Shown one piece after another: positions 17,966-26,999 of a stretch of 64,000 bases of DNA. A program made the translations under genes and the position numbers. How positions within the stretch are numbered: position 1 is the first letter of the stretch; each line of letters starts with the position of its first letter. Source of the DNA: Nitrososphaerota archaeon (GTDB lineage Archaea; Thermoproteota; Nitrososphaeria; Nitrososphaerales; Gagatemarchaeaceae); assembly GCA_027339745.1 (NCBI GenBank), contig DAHWNW010000001.1:248001-312000 (forward strand). Reading direction: 5' to 3'. Under the pieces are notes generated by a model. It searched no databases, was not told the origin of the DNA, and was given only the letters and a program-made list of their open reading frames with translations.

Positions 17966-18778
17966 ATGTCGATGATGAAGAACTACGTTGTAGAGACGAT
18001 CAGGAAGGCACAGATGGTGCAGCTACTGGCGAATGGGAAGCGCCTAGACGAGAGGGCCCTAGATCAGCCAAGGGAGCTGAAGATAGAAACAGGGGTGATC
18101 CCGAAGGCCAACGGCTCGGCGAGGGTGACCCTTGGGAACACCGAAGTCATAGCCGGGGTGAAGATAGCCACAGGGATTCCCTTCCCAGACACCCCGGACA
18201 AGGGGATACTGATGGTCAATGCCGAGATACTCCCTATGTCCTCCCCCTATGCTGAGGCGGGGCCGCCCAGCGAAGACGCCATAGAGCTGGCGAGGGTGAC
18301 GGACAGGGGGATACGCGAGTCTGAGATGGTCGACATGGGCAAGCTCAGCCTCATCCCAGGGAAGACTGTCATCGCGGTGTTCGTGGACTGCAACGTCATG
18401 AACGTCGACGGCAACTTGTTCGACGCTACCAGCTATGCCGTCGTGTCAGCCCTCAGGACGGCGAAGATGAAGAAATATGTGATCAAGGACGACAAAGTGG
18501 AGGCGACTGACGAATTGATCCCAGTCCCGGTAGAGACGACCCCGGTGTCTGTCACCATAGCCAGGATAGGCGACAGGTTGGTGGTCGACCCCAACGCTGA
18601 GGAGGAGGCGTCCATGGACATGAGAATCACCATAACAACAGACGATAATGGGAACATATGCGCCAGTCAGAAGGGCGAGGCTAGCACAATCACCCCTGAG
18701 CAGGTGTTGCAGGCTGCGGACGTCTCCATCAAGGTCGGCAAAGCCATCAGGGCCCAGATAATAGAGGCGACGAAGTAG
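17966..18778 (+). CDS. rrp42: Exosome complex protein Rrp42
   Basis: 270 aa; RNase PH family paralog, directly downstream of Rrp41. Confidence 0.95.
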   Translation: MSMMKNYVVETIRKAQMVQLLANGKRLDERALDQPRELKIETGVIPKANGSARVTLGNTEVIAGVKIATGIPFPDTPDKGILMVNAEILPMSSPYAEAGPPSEDAIELARVTDRGIRESEMVDMGKLSLIPGKTVIAVFVDCNVMNVDGNLFDATSYAVVSALRTAKMKKYVIKDDKVEATDELIPVPVETTPVSVTIARIGDRLVVDPNAEEEASMDMRITITTDDNGNICASQKGEASTITPEQVLQAADVSIKVGKAIRAQIIEATK

Positions 18779-19002
18779 TGCCGAAGGCGAACGAGAGCGT
18801 AAAGGGGCTTGGTGCGAAGTACGGCGGCACCCTCAGGAAGAGGTATGCCAGAGTTTGGAGGACCCTAAAGCAGGCAAGGGAGTGCCCTGCGTGCGCGAGC
18901 TTGAAGCTTGCTAGGGCGTCTTCAGGCATCTGGAAGTGCAAATCCTGCGGCTATACTGTAGCCGGGGGGGCCTATGAACTCGCCCAGGCGAAAGCAAGGT
19001 AG
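18778..19002 (+). CDS. rpl37ae: 50S ribosomal protein L37Ae
   Basis: KGLGAKYGGTLRKRYARV...CPACASLKLARASSGIWKCKSCGYTVAGGAY. Confidence 0.95.
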   Translation: MPKANESVKGLGAKYGGTLRKRYARVWRTLKQARECPACASLKLARASSGIWKCKSCGYTVAGGAYELAQAKAR

Positions 19003-19213
19003 CGCTATACAATCAGTCGGGCTGAAGATCACTTTCAGAGTCGACAGGCAGACAGCGGCGAAGATAGTCGAGAAGGTCCCGTCCGCTGTAGTCAAAGGGG
19101 GTTTGTGCGTCGTGAGAATCGAAGGAGACGGTCCAGGAGAGGTCGAAGAGAAGGCGAAGGCTATTCTGGAGCTGGTGAGGTCGGCCGGGTCTGCCTCGAA
19201 AGGCTTTAAGTAG
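18974..19213 (+). CDS. KEOPS subunit Pcc1 family protein
   Basis: 79 aa; position between L37Ae and prefoldin beta, Pcc1-like composition. Confidence 0.65.
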   Translation: MNSPRRKQGSAIQSVGLKITFRVDRQTAAKIVEKVPSAVVKGGLCVVRIEGDGPGEVEEKAKAILELVRSAGSASKGFK

Positions 19214-19237
19214 CGACCGGGGTCGCTTGTCCGAAAG

Positions 19238-19624
19238 TTGAGCCAACCAGAACTTCCTCCGCTACTCCGAGAGCAGCTGGCGAGGTACGACCAGGCGCAG
19301 CAGAACCTGCAGGCCGTGCTTGCACAGAAGCAGCAAGTCGAGCTCGAGCTCAGCGAGGCGGAGAAAGCATTGGAGGAGCTTGCGAAGGTGACCGACTCGG
19401 AGGCGGTATACAAGTTCGCTGGGAATCTGCTGATTAAGACCAAGAAGGAGGAAGTTGTGAAGGAGCTAGGCGAAAAGAAGGAGCTGGCGAACACCAGGAA
19501 ACTGGTCCTTGCGAAGCAGGAGTCCAGGTTCAGGGAGAGCCTCAAGGACCTCCAGACCAAGATAGACGAAGCGGTGAAGGCTAGGCCGCTGCAGGCGCAA
19601 CAGCAACCCCCCGGGGACGCGTAG
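19238..19624 (+). CDS. pfdB: Prefoldin subunit beta
   Basis: 128 aa coiled coil; QKQQVELELSEAEKALEEL...VYKFAGNLLIK. Confidence 0.92.
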   Translation: MSQPELPPLLREQLARYDQAQQNLQAVLAQKQQVELELSEAEKALEELAKVTDSEAVYKFAGNLLIKTKKEEVVKELGEKKELANTRKLVLAKQESRFRESLKDLQTKIDEAVKARPLQAQQQPPGDA

Positions 19625-19637
19625 ACCGCGCCGGGCC

Positions 19638-20642
19638 TTGCCCCTTGGAGTGAATCCTGAAGAATTCCCGTTCGTCGATCCCGCGACGCTCAGGAAGGCG
19701 GTCGTGGTCTGTCACAGGAACGCGGACGCAGACGCCTATCTCTCTGCGTACGCCATCTCCATGCTTATAGGGACACTGGCCCCCTGGTGTGAGACGGACA
19801 TCGCCACCCCAGGAGGGATGACGACGCTGACCCAGAAGCTCAGCATGAAGTTCCCCCACAGGATCGCCGACGGGAGCGATGGTGATTACGACCTTTACGT
19901 CGCAGTGGACGTGGGGGACGAGGAGCTGCTGAACGAGTGGAAAGAGAAGTTCCGGGTGAGCCAGGGGGTGAAAGTCCTGGTCGACCATCATCCATCCAGG
20001 GGAGGGGACCTTTACAGCTACGCAATCATAGACGAAGAGGCGACCTCGGCTGCGGAGGTGGTCAGCGGGCTCTTCGAGCGCAGAGGAGTGACCCCAGACC
20101 CCCAGACCGCCCAAGCTCTCCTGGAGGCGATGCTCTTCGACTCGTCCCACCTGGCCATCGCGGGGCCGTCTGGCCTCAAGGCCGCGGTGAAGCTGATTGA
20201 CGCGGGGGCAGACCTGGCCTTGGCGAGGCAGGAGCTCAGAAGCGAACCCGACTACGGCGAGGTCATAGCGAGACTTAAGGGTGCGCAGAGGGCTTCGATA
20301 TACAAGGCGGGGAAGTGGGTGATGGCGACGAGCCACATAGGATCGTTTCAGGCCCACGTAGCCAGGGCCCTGATCTACCTCGGGGCCGATCTGGGCCTGG
20401 TGGCCGGGGAGTCAGACGGCGAGACTAGGGTGAGCATGAGGGCCACCCAGAGGTTCCATGAAGCGACTGGTGTGAAGCTTGGGTCCCAGGTAGCTGAGGA
20501 GATGGCGAAGAGGCTCGGAGGGCACGGGGGCGGACACGCGACGGCCGCTTCGTTCTCTACGACGTCAGGGGAGGAGGGCACGGTGCAGGCGACCATGAAG
20601 CGGTTTGAGGAACTACTCGGCGAGCTGAAGAAGCTGGACTAG
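19638..20642 (+). CDS. DHH/DHHA1 family phosphoesterase
   Basis: 334 aa; VVCHRNADADAY, VDHHPSRGGD, GGHGGGHATAAS. Confidence 0.92.
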   Translation: MPLGVNPEEFPFVDPATLRKAVVVCHRNADADAYLSAYAISMLIGTLAPWCETDIATPGGMTTLTQKLSMKFPHRIADGSDGDYDLYVAVDVGDEELLNEWKEKFRVSQGVKVLVDHHPSRGGDLYSYAIIDEEATSAAEVVSGLFERRGVTPDPQTAQALLEAMLFDSSHLAIAGPSGLKAAVKLIDAGADLALARQELRSEPDYGEVIARLKGAQRASIYKAGKWVMATSHIGSFQAHVARALIYLGADLGLVAGESDGETRVSMRATQRFHEATGVKLGSQVAEEMAKRLGGHGGGHATAASFSTTSGEEGTVQATMKRFEELLGELKKLD

Positions 20643-21181
20643 GCATACCTGGCTGACGCCCCGCTCTTCAGGAAACCTTCGAACGATAGCTTGAACCATG
20701 GGGTGTAGAGGTCTGGGTGCGCCTGAACGTCTGCGGCCACATCGGCGACCTTGGCCCACTTCACCGACGACATCTCGTCGCCGTTGGGCAGAATCCTGCC
20801 GTCGAAGTCGCCCACAAGGACCCTGCAGAACTCGTTTTCGGCGTTGTCTCCTTGAGGGGCGAAATAGACGAAGGAGTGCACGTCTTCCAGGTGACCCACG
20901 GTTGCGCCCAGCTCCTCCTTCGCCCGGCGCGAGGCCGCCTGCTGATATGTCTCCCCTGGATAGACGTGGCTCGTGAAAGAGACGTCCCAAGCCCCTGGCC
21001 AGAGGAGCTTCTTCTGACTACGCTGCTGCAGTAGAAGCTTCCCGTCATGGAAGATCAGCGCCGTATACGCCCTGTGTCGCTTTCCCCTCCCCGCGTGGCA
21101 GTTCTCGCGCGTGTCTGTCCCTAACTCGTTGTCGTTTTCGTCCACCAGTACGAGGATTTCCTGTTTAAGCACACCCCCCAT
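20639..21181 (-). CDS. NUDIX hydrolase (isopentenyl-diphosphate isomerase type I-like)
   Basis: 180 aa; GKRHRAYTALIFHDGKLLLQQRSQKKLLWPGAWDVSFTSHVYPGETYQQAASRRAKEELGA. Confidence 0.85.
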   Translation of the reverse strand: MGGVLKQEILVLVDENDNELGTDTRENCHAGRGKRHRAYTALIFHDGKLLLQQRSQKKLLWPGAWDVSFTSHVYPGETYQQAASRRAKEELGATVGHLEDVHSFVYFAPQGDNAENEFCRVLVGDFDGRILPNGDEMSSVKWAKVADVAADVQAHPDLYTPWFKLSFEGFLKSGASARYA

Positions 21182-21230
21182 CGCCCACCGATTCTAGATA
21201 AGCCAATCGGAGTTTTTATTTCGCCCTCTC

Positions 21231-21665
21231 GTGGGGCGACCGATGCGCCTGTCCGTGACCGGGACGGTGTTCAGTGGAATGGGGAAAGGAAAGTACTACG
21301 TCGGTCACCAGGCCTACCAGCGGCGATTCAAGGAGCGACTGGGGTATTCTCCATACCCAGGGACGCTCAATGTAAAGCTCGAAGGAGACGAGATGATACG
21401 GAAGCTCAAAGAGATTAGGTCGAAGGACGGGGTGAAGATAGCGGGCTTCGCCCTTGGAGGCGAGTCTTTCAGCTCACTGACATGTTTTGATGGGGAGCTG
21501 AGGGGAGAGAAGGTAACCCTTCTCTTCATCGATGTCACCTACTACAACGAGACGGTCGCCGAGCTGATCTCCCCGACATACCTCCGAGGGAGGCTCGGCC
21601 TGAAGGATGGCGACTCCGTCACTTTTAGCGTCGACGTGCCCACCCCTCGCCAAGATAGGTCATGA
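21231..21665 (+). CDS. DUF120 protein, CTP-dependent riboflavin kinase family (stand-alone)
   Basis: 144 aa; LGYSPYPGTLNVKL...LISPTYLRGRLGLKDGDSV. Confidence 0.85.
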   Translation: MGRPMRLSVTGTVFSGMGKGKYYVGHQAYQRRFKERLGYSPYPGTLNVKLEGDEMIRKLKEIRSKDGVKIAGFALGGESFSSLTCFDGELRGEKVTLLFIDVTYYNETVAELISPTYLRGRLGLKDGDSVTFSVDVPTPRQDRS

Positions 21666-22338
21666 CGGCGCACTCGTCCCCGTCCTTCAGTCCCAGTGAC
21701 CTCCTGAGGTTGACCGGAGAGACCACCTCGAGTACGGAACTGTCATGATGGGTCCTCTCGATCGCTAGGACCGCGCCCGGATACCTCCCGGCCACCTTAG
21801 CCCGGAAGCACTTCACCCCCCCGTAGGATCTCCTGCCATCAGCGAATCCCGGAATCACAATCCCCTTCAGCAGGTCCAAGCGCCTACGCTGCCCTATCAT
21901 CGCTTCACTGGTAAGGCGGAGGTTTAGGGTCCCCGGGAACGGCTCGAATCCGAGCGCCCTGGCGAATCCCTCAGCGTACCCCTTCAGCGAGACGTAGTAC
22001 GCCCCCTCCTTCATCCCAGTAAAGACCGCCCCTCGGAACTGAAGCGTGTCTCTCCCTCTCTCAAGGTTAGACGTCACGTCCGCGAGGAAGGTCTCCACCG
22101 CGTCTAGCCCTTTCTCAGTCAACCTGACTGCGAGGCCGCGCCCGGAGTGCGCCCTCTCGGCCAACCCCGCCCGCTGAAGGTCGGCAATCCTCAGTGAAGC
22201 AGCTTGCTGGCTGAGTCCCATGGATTCACCCAGCATCCGCGTGGTGACGTTGGCGAACGAATTGACGGCACCGAGCCTAGCCAGGTGGAGGAGGGTGGTG
22301 AGCTGCGACGAGCTCGCCCCGACGTTCTCCCTTGACAT
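21625..22338 (-). CDS. rbkR: RbkR-type HTH plus CTP-dependent riboflavin kinase
   Basis: 237 aa; N-terminal wHTH, C-terminal DUF120 (LGFEPFPGTLNLRL, SPVNLRRSLGLKDGDE). Confidence 0.88.
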   Translation of the reverse strand: MSRENVGASSSQLTTLLHLARLGAVNSFANVTTRMLGESMGLSQQAASLRIADLQRAGLAERAHSGRGLAVRLTEKGLDAVETFLADVTSNLERGRDTLQFRGAVFTGMKEGAYYVSLKGYAEGFARALGFEPFPGTLNLRLTSEAMIGQRRRLDLLKGIVIPGFADGRRSYGGVKCFRAKVAGRYPGAVLAIERTHHDSSVLEVVSPVNLRRSLGLKDGDECAVMTYLGEGWARRR

Positions 22339-22360
22339 CTACAAGTAGACTGGTAGCTAC
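22339..22360. promoter_or_regulatory. Two adjacent palindromes CTACAAGTAG and GTAGCTAC in the rbkR/ribU divergent promoter
   Basis: 22339-22348 and 22353-22360; TATA-like ttataagg at 22369 between divergent genes. Confidence 0.5.
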
Positions 22361-22398
22361 TAAACCATTATAAGGATAACGGGCTGGGCTGTCTCGGC

Positions 22399-23097
22399 AT
22401 GGGGACGGTAACGAGGGGGCGCCTGGACACCGCGTCCATAGCCGGTAGCGCCATCTTCAGCGCGCTTGCGCTCATCCTTGCGGCAGGGTCCCAGGCCATG
22501 GGCCTGAATTTCCCTCTCGTGCCCTATCTGCAGTTCGACCTCGGTGAGGTCGCCATTATTCTCGCTTTCTTCATCTTCGGTCCCGCCCCCGCCCTGGTCT
22601 CTTCTTTCGTCGAGTTCGGGGGGCTGATGGTCTTCGGTCAGCAGATACCCGTGGGCCCCATTCTGAAGCTAATCGCCCTGGTTTCCACGGTCGCGGGCCT
22701 CTGGGCCGGGACCAAGATCGCGGCCCGTAGCGGGAGGACCAGCTTTCTCAGACTCGCGGGGTGGAGCACGGCCCTGGGGGGAGCGGTCAGAGCCCTGGCG
22801 ATGACGGTGCCGAACTTCTACCTGATCGTCTATCTTTACGGCCTCCCGGCCATCGAGGCGCTGGTAAGGACCCCCTTAGCGGCGATAGGGATAGAGCTGA
22901 CGACTTCCAACGCCCTGCTCGTGGTCCTCGGGTTCACGGCGATATTCAATGTCATACAGCTGGCCGGCGTGATGGGAATCTCGTCCCTGGTCCTCAGGGC
23001 CCCATCGATTCCCAGGCTCAGGGTCGGGGGGAGGACCCCCTGGTTCGCCGACGTCGTAGAACCCCCCGCCACCACGCTCCCAAAGGACAGGCGCTGA
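22399..23097 (+). CDS. ECF transporter S component, probably riboflavin (RibU-like)
   Basis: 232 aa membrane protein; YLQFDLGEVAIILAFFIFGPAPALVSSFVEF; next to rbkR and EcfA/EcfA'/EcfT. Confidence 0.8.
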   Translation: MGTVTRGRLDTASIAGSAIFSALALILAAGSQAMGLNFPLVPYLQFDLGEVAIILAFFIFGPAPALVSSFVEFGGLMVFGQQIPVGPILKLIALVSTVAGLWAGTKIAARSGRTSFLRLAGWSTALGGAVRALAMTVPNFYLIVYLYGLPAIEALVRTPLAAIGIELTTSNALLVVLGFTAIFNVIQLAGVMGISSLVLRAPSIPRLRVGGRTPWFADVVEPPATTLPKDRR

Positions 23098-23106
23098 CCC
23101 GGTCCG

Positions 23107-23964
23107 GTGGCGGCCGCAATGGGAGACATACTTGAGGTCGAGGGGCTCAGCTTCAAGTACTCTGACGCGCCTAGGAACGCTGTTTCAGGGTTCAATCTGG
23201 CAATTCCGGAGGGGGAGATAGTGGTGTTGGCCGGCCCGTCCGGATGCGGCAAGTCCACCCTCCTCAGGACCGTGAACGGGCTGATCCCCCACATGTACGG
23301 CGGAGAATACTCAGGAGACGTACGCGTTGGTGGCTCGAGCGTCAAGGGCTCGAACATGCGTGACCTCGCCCAATCGGTCGGATTCCTCTTTCAGAACCCA
23401 GAGAACCAGATATTCATGTTCACGGTCGAAAGGGATGTGGCTTTCGGCCTCGAGAACCTCGGGGTCCCCAGGAACGAAATGAGGGCGAGGGTGGATGAGG
23501 CCCTAGGGCTCCTAAGGATAGGCGACCTGGCGCAGCGCGCCCCCCACGAACTCTCCGATGGGCAGAAGCAGAGAGTCGCCCTGGCTGGGGTCCTTGCGAT
23601 GAGACCCAAGCTAGTGATACTCGACGAGCCGACATCCCTCCTCGACCCCAGGACAGCTTCCGAGCTGGTCGCCCTGGTGGTCAGGCTCAGGAAGGAGCTT
23701 GGGACCACCTTCGTCGTCGTGGAACACCGCCTTGACCTCCTGATGGGGGTCGCGGACAGGCTCGTAGTGATGGAAGGAGGGAAGAAAGTGGCCGAGGGGA
23801 CCCCGAAGGACGTGCTGTTCGGGGAGGAGGTCGGGACCCATGGGGTGGCGGTCCCCGCCGTCACGAGGGTGCAGAAGATGCTCGCCGGCGAGGAGGGGGT
23901 AGGGGTGGAAAGGCTGCTGACCCCCTCTGAGCTCGCCGCGGCCGTGGAGGGGAGGGAGATATGA
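23107..23964 (+). CDS. ecfA1: ECF transporter ATPase EcfA
   Basis: GPSGCGKSTLL, LSDGQKQRVALAGVLAMRPKLVILDEPTSLLDP. Confidence 0.92.
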   Translation: MAAAMGDILEVEGLSFKYSDAPRNAVSGFNLAIPEGEIVVLAGPSGCGKSTLLRTVNGLIPHMYGGEYSGDVRVGGSSVKGSNMRDLAQSVGFLFQNPENQIFMFTVERDVAFGLENLGVPRNEMRARVDEALGLLRIGDLAQRAPHELSDGQKQRVALAGVLAMRPKLVILDEPTSLLDPRTASELVALVVRLRKELGTTFVVVEHRLDLLMGVADRLVVMEGGKKVAEGTPKDVLFGEEVGTHGVAVPAVTRVQKMLAGEEGVGVERLLTPSELAAAVEGREI

Positions 23965-24773
23965 TAGAGTTCAGGGACGTGACATTCGTCCATCAGAACG
24001 GTGTCAAGGCCCTAGACGGGGTCAGCCTCAAGGTGGGGACAGGTGAGGTGGTCGCCGTCGTGGGCGAGAACGGGGCGGGGAAGACGACGCTCGTGAAGCA
24101 TGTGACTGGGCTGTTGAAGCCTGAATCTGGGAGCGTCATCGTAGACGGGGTCGACACGAGGGATGCAAGCACGGCCCAGCTGTCCCGGAAGGTCGGAGTG
24201 GCTTTTCAGAACCCGGACCACCAGCTCTTTTCAGAGACGGTGGAGGAGGAGATGTCGTTCGCCCTCAAGAACTTCGGGTTCTCGGAGGATGTGGTCCACA
24301 ACCGCGTAACCTGGGGGCTTGAGCTCTTCGGCCTGGAGGAGTACAGAAAGTCGTCCCCCCTGGTACTCAGCGGGGGAGAGAAGAAAAGGCTCACGCTGGC
24401 GTGCATCCTCGCCTGGGACCCCCAGGTGGTGATATTCGACGAGCCGACCGTAGGGCAAGACGCCATCCAGAAGGAGAAGCTGGCTGGGACCATACAGATG
24501 CTGACGTCGACGGGGAAGACCATATTGGTGGTCTCGCACGACATCGAATTCCTCTGGCCTATCCAGCCGAGGGTCGTGGTGATGAAAGGGGGGAGGGTGG
24601 TGGGGGACGGCCCTTCGACCGACATAATGCAGGACAGGGAGTTGCTGGGGTCGGCGCGGGTAGCGCAGCCGCAGCTGGTGGAGCTTTATCAGGAATTCCG
24701 GAGGAGGCCACGTGCCCCTTTCATCCATCCGCTCGACGCGAAGCGCTGGGTAGAGGAAGGTCTGCGCGCATGA
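23961..24773 (+). CDS. ecfA2: ECF transporter ATPase EcfA'
   Basis: GENGAGKTTLVKH, LSGGEKKRLTLACILAWDPQVVIFDEPTVGQD. Confidence 0.92.
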   Translation: MIEFRDVTFVHQNGVKALDGVSLKVGTGEVVAVVGENGAGKTTLVKHVTGLLKPESGSVIVDGVDTRDASTAQLSRKVGVAFQNPDHQLFSETVEEEMSFALKNFGFSEDVVHNRVTWGLELFGLEEYRKSSPLVLSGGEKKRLTLACILAWDPQVVIFDEPTVGQDAIQKEKLAGTIQMLTSTGKTILVVSHDIEFLWPIQPRVVVMKGGRVVGDGPSTDIMQDRELLGSARVAQPQLVELYQEFRRRPRAPFIHPLDAKRWVEEGLRA

Positions 24774-25516
24774 TGTGGCTGAGCGGCGGGTTCATCTTCA
24801 GGAGAGGGGAGTCGTTCTACCACAGACTGGACCCGAGGACGAAGCTCCTGAACTCACTGCTGATGTTCGTGACGTCCCTCCTCGCGAGGTCCGTCTTCGA
24901 GATGGTCCTTGTCATCGCCTTCATGGTCGGGCTGTCGGCTGGGGCCACTGTTCTGATGAGGGTGGCCAGGACTATGACATTCACCGCGCTGTTCTCTGGA
25001 TTCATCTTCGTAGTGAATATAGCGTTCACCAGGAACCTGGATACGTCGCTCCTCTACGCGATCAGGTTCATAGCCATAGTGGTTTCGACTAGCCTCTTCT
25101 TCATCACCACCTCCCCGGACGAGCTCGAGCAGGTGATGAGGATGTTCAGACTACCCAGGGACGTCGTGTTCGCCTTCGTGACTGCGGTCAGGTTCATACC
25201 TGTGATGATGCTTGACACCATACAAATCATGGACGCCCAGAAGTCGAGAGGGTTGGAGCTTGAGAAGGGGAACCTAATCCGGAGGGCGAGGAACATGATC
25301 CCGATACTGATCCCTCTGGTGGTCAACTCGGTGGTGAGAAGCGGCGAGCTGGCCGAAGCCATGGAGTCCAGGGCATACGGGGCGGTACCCAGACCGACCA
25401 CCCTCATGGCCTACAAGGCGAGGATGACGGATATCGGCGTCGCATTAGCCGCTGTGGCGCTGTTCGCCGTCGCGGCTTACTCCTTTTATTTCGTGATCCC
25501 TGTGCGCTTCCCGTGA
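24770..25516 (+). CDS. ecfT: ECF transporter transmembrane component EcfT
   Basis: MMWLSGGFIFRRGESFYHRLDPRTKLL...DAQKSRGLELEKGN...MESRAYG; ATGA overlap with EcfA'. Confidence 0.92.
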   Translation: MMWLSGGFIFRRGESFYHRLDPRTKLLNSLLMFVTSLLARSVFEMVLVIAFMVGLSAGATVLMRVARTMTFTALFSGFIFVVNIAFTRNLDTSLLYAIRFIAIVVSTSLFFITTSPDELEQVMRMFRLPRDVVFAFVTAVRFIPVMMLDTIQIMDAQKSRGLELEKGNLIRRARNMIPILIPLVVNSVVRSGELAEAMESRAYGAVPRPTTLMAYKARMTDIGVALAAVALFAVAAYSFYFVIPVRFP

Positions 25517-26199
25517 TACCTGCCCGGGTGGTGGCCGACGAGAGGGAGAAAGCGAGCGGCGTCCCCGACGAGCTGACGAAACTGAACGTCAGGGTCTACT
25601 TCAGCAGGCTCCCCGTGGCCGACTACGTCCTGAATCCAGAGGTGGCGGTCGAGAGGAAATCGGTGAAGGACCTGGTGTCGTCTGTCTACGACGCCCGCAT
25701 CTTCTCCCAAGCTGCAAGGATCTCTGCGGCGTATGCGAAGCCCTTCCTCCTCGTCGAAGGGGACTCGAATGAGGTCGAGGGGCTGGCGCGGAACCTGAAG
25801 TCATTCTACGGAGCCATAGCGAACGTGACCATCGCCTACGGTCTGAGGGTAATCTACACTGCCAACCCGAGGGAGACGGCCGTGGCGATCTCTGAACTCC
25901 TGGTCCACGCCAGGGCGAAGCCCCTCACGAGACTGCCGTCCGAGGTCCCTCACAAGGCTAAGAGCATCCCGCTGCAGCAAATCTACCTAGTGTCGTCTCT
26001 CCCAGGGGTGGGTAGGAGACTGGCCGAGAAGCTCTTGGCCAAGTACGGCACTCCCAGGCGTGTGATGGCCCTCACGGCCGGGGAGATTGCGATGACAGAG
26101 GGGATAGGGTGGAAGAGAGCGGAGAAGATCAAGGGCGTGATGGACTCGAAGTACGAGAGGTACGTCGAAAAATCCCCGCAGTCGAGGCTGGAAGAGTGA
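25513..26199 (+). CDS. ERCC4/XPF-type nuclease with HhH domain
   Basis: 228 aa; VERKSVKDLVSSVYDARIFSQAARI and SLPGVGRRLAEKLLAKYG. Confidence 0.9.
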   Translation: MIPARVVADEREKASGVPDELTKLNVRVYFSRLPVADYVLNPEVAVERKSVKDLVSSVYDARIFSQAARISAAYAKPFLLVEGDSNEVEGLARNLKSFYGAIANVTIAYGLRVIYTANPRETAVAISELLVHARAKPLTRLPSEVPHKAKSIPLQQIYLVSSLPGVGRRLAEKLLAKYGTPRRVMALTAGEIAMTEGIGWKRAEKIKGVMDSKYERYVEKSPQSRLEE

Positions 26200-26828
26200 A
26201 GGTCGCTGTTCTAGGTGGGACCGGCCGCATGGGGGGAGCCATCGCAAGACAGCTATCAAAGAGGAACGAGGTTGTGATAGGGTCCCGGGACCTTGAGAGG
26301 GCGCGGGATGCGGCCCGGAAGGTCGATAGGGCCATCGGGTTGGATTATCTCGGCGCGTCGGAGGAGGCCGAAGTCGCTGTCTTCGCGGTGCCTTACGAGG
26401 CCTTGGGGACGGCGTCCGGTCTCGCCTCTGCGCTTGAGGGGAAGCCGGTGGTGTCGGCGGTCAACCCGCTCAAACTAGAAGGAGGGCTCCTCAGGTACGG
26501 CTTGGAAGCTGGTTCCGCCGCTGAGGAGCTGGCCGGGCTCCTTCCGGGGAGCAGGGTCGCCACGGCGTTCAATCACGTCTCGTCGCTCTTCTTTGAGAAG
26601 GGGGAGCCGGTGGCCATGGACATATTGGTGGCCTCAGACTCCAAGGAGACCTTCGAGACGGTCGCGGGGCTCGTGAGGTCGGTCCCGAACCTGAGGCCCC
26701 TCTACGCGGGCCCGCTCTCTGAGGCTCGTGTCATCGAAAGGATGACCCCATTGGTGCTCAACCTCGCCAAGCTCAACAGGACCGGGAGCCTTACCACGAG
26801 GTTCGTCTCCGTCAGGGGAGAAGAGTAG
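26196..26828 (+). CDS. npdG: NADPH-dependent F420 reductase
   Basis: VKVAVLGGTGRMGGAIARQLSKRNEVVIGSRD...; GTG start overlapping the XPF stop. Confidence 0.85.
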   Translation: MKVAVLGGTGRMGGAIARQLSKRNEVVIGSRDLERARDAARKVDRAIGLDYLGASEEAEVAVFAVPYEALGTASGLASALEGKPVVSAVNPLKLEGGLLRYGLEAGSAAEELAGLLPGSRVATAFNHVSSLFFEKGEPVAMDILVASDSKETFETVAGLVRSVPNLRPLYAGPLSEARVIERMTPLVLNLAKLNRTGSLTTRFVSVRGEE

Positions 26829-26895
26829 GCGGAGTCGAGCGCCGGCCCCCTACGAAGGTGAGCGAAACGAGGGGCGCTCGTCGGCTAGTCCGCCT
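26827..26895. ncRNA. Nested-helix structured element (strand unresolved)
   Basis: AGGCGGA(26827-26833)/TCCGCCT(26889-26895) enclosing CGAGCGCC(26836-26843)/GGCGCTCG(26873-26880); between convergent genes. Confidence 0.35.
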
Positions 26896-26999
26896 GGGCC
26901 GGGGCGAGCCTTGATGGCCCGAACTCCCATTTGGAAAATCCATGGACAAGGGAGGCACACGCTGGCGTGGGATTTCCGCGACCCTGGCTGGCCCTGCGC

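Noticed and set aside
19581-20357. 258-aa minus ORF opposite the DHH gene
   Set aside because: Long antisense ORF produced by high GC; the plus-strand DHH protein is clearly the real gene.
24231-24728. 165-aa minus ORF opposite EcfA'
   Set aside because: GC-driven antisense ORF with no recognisable domain.
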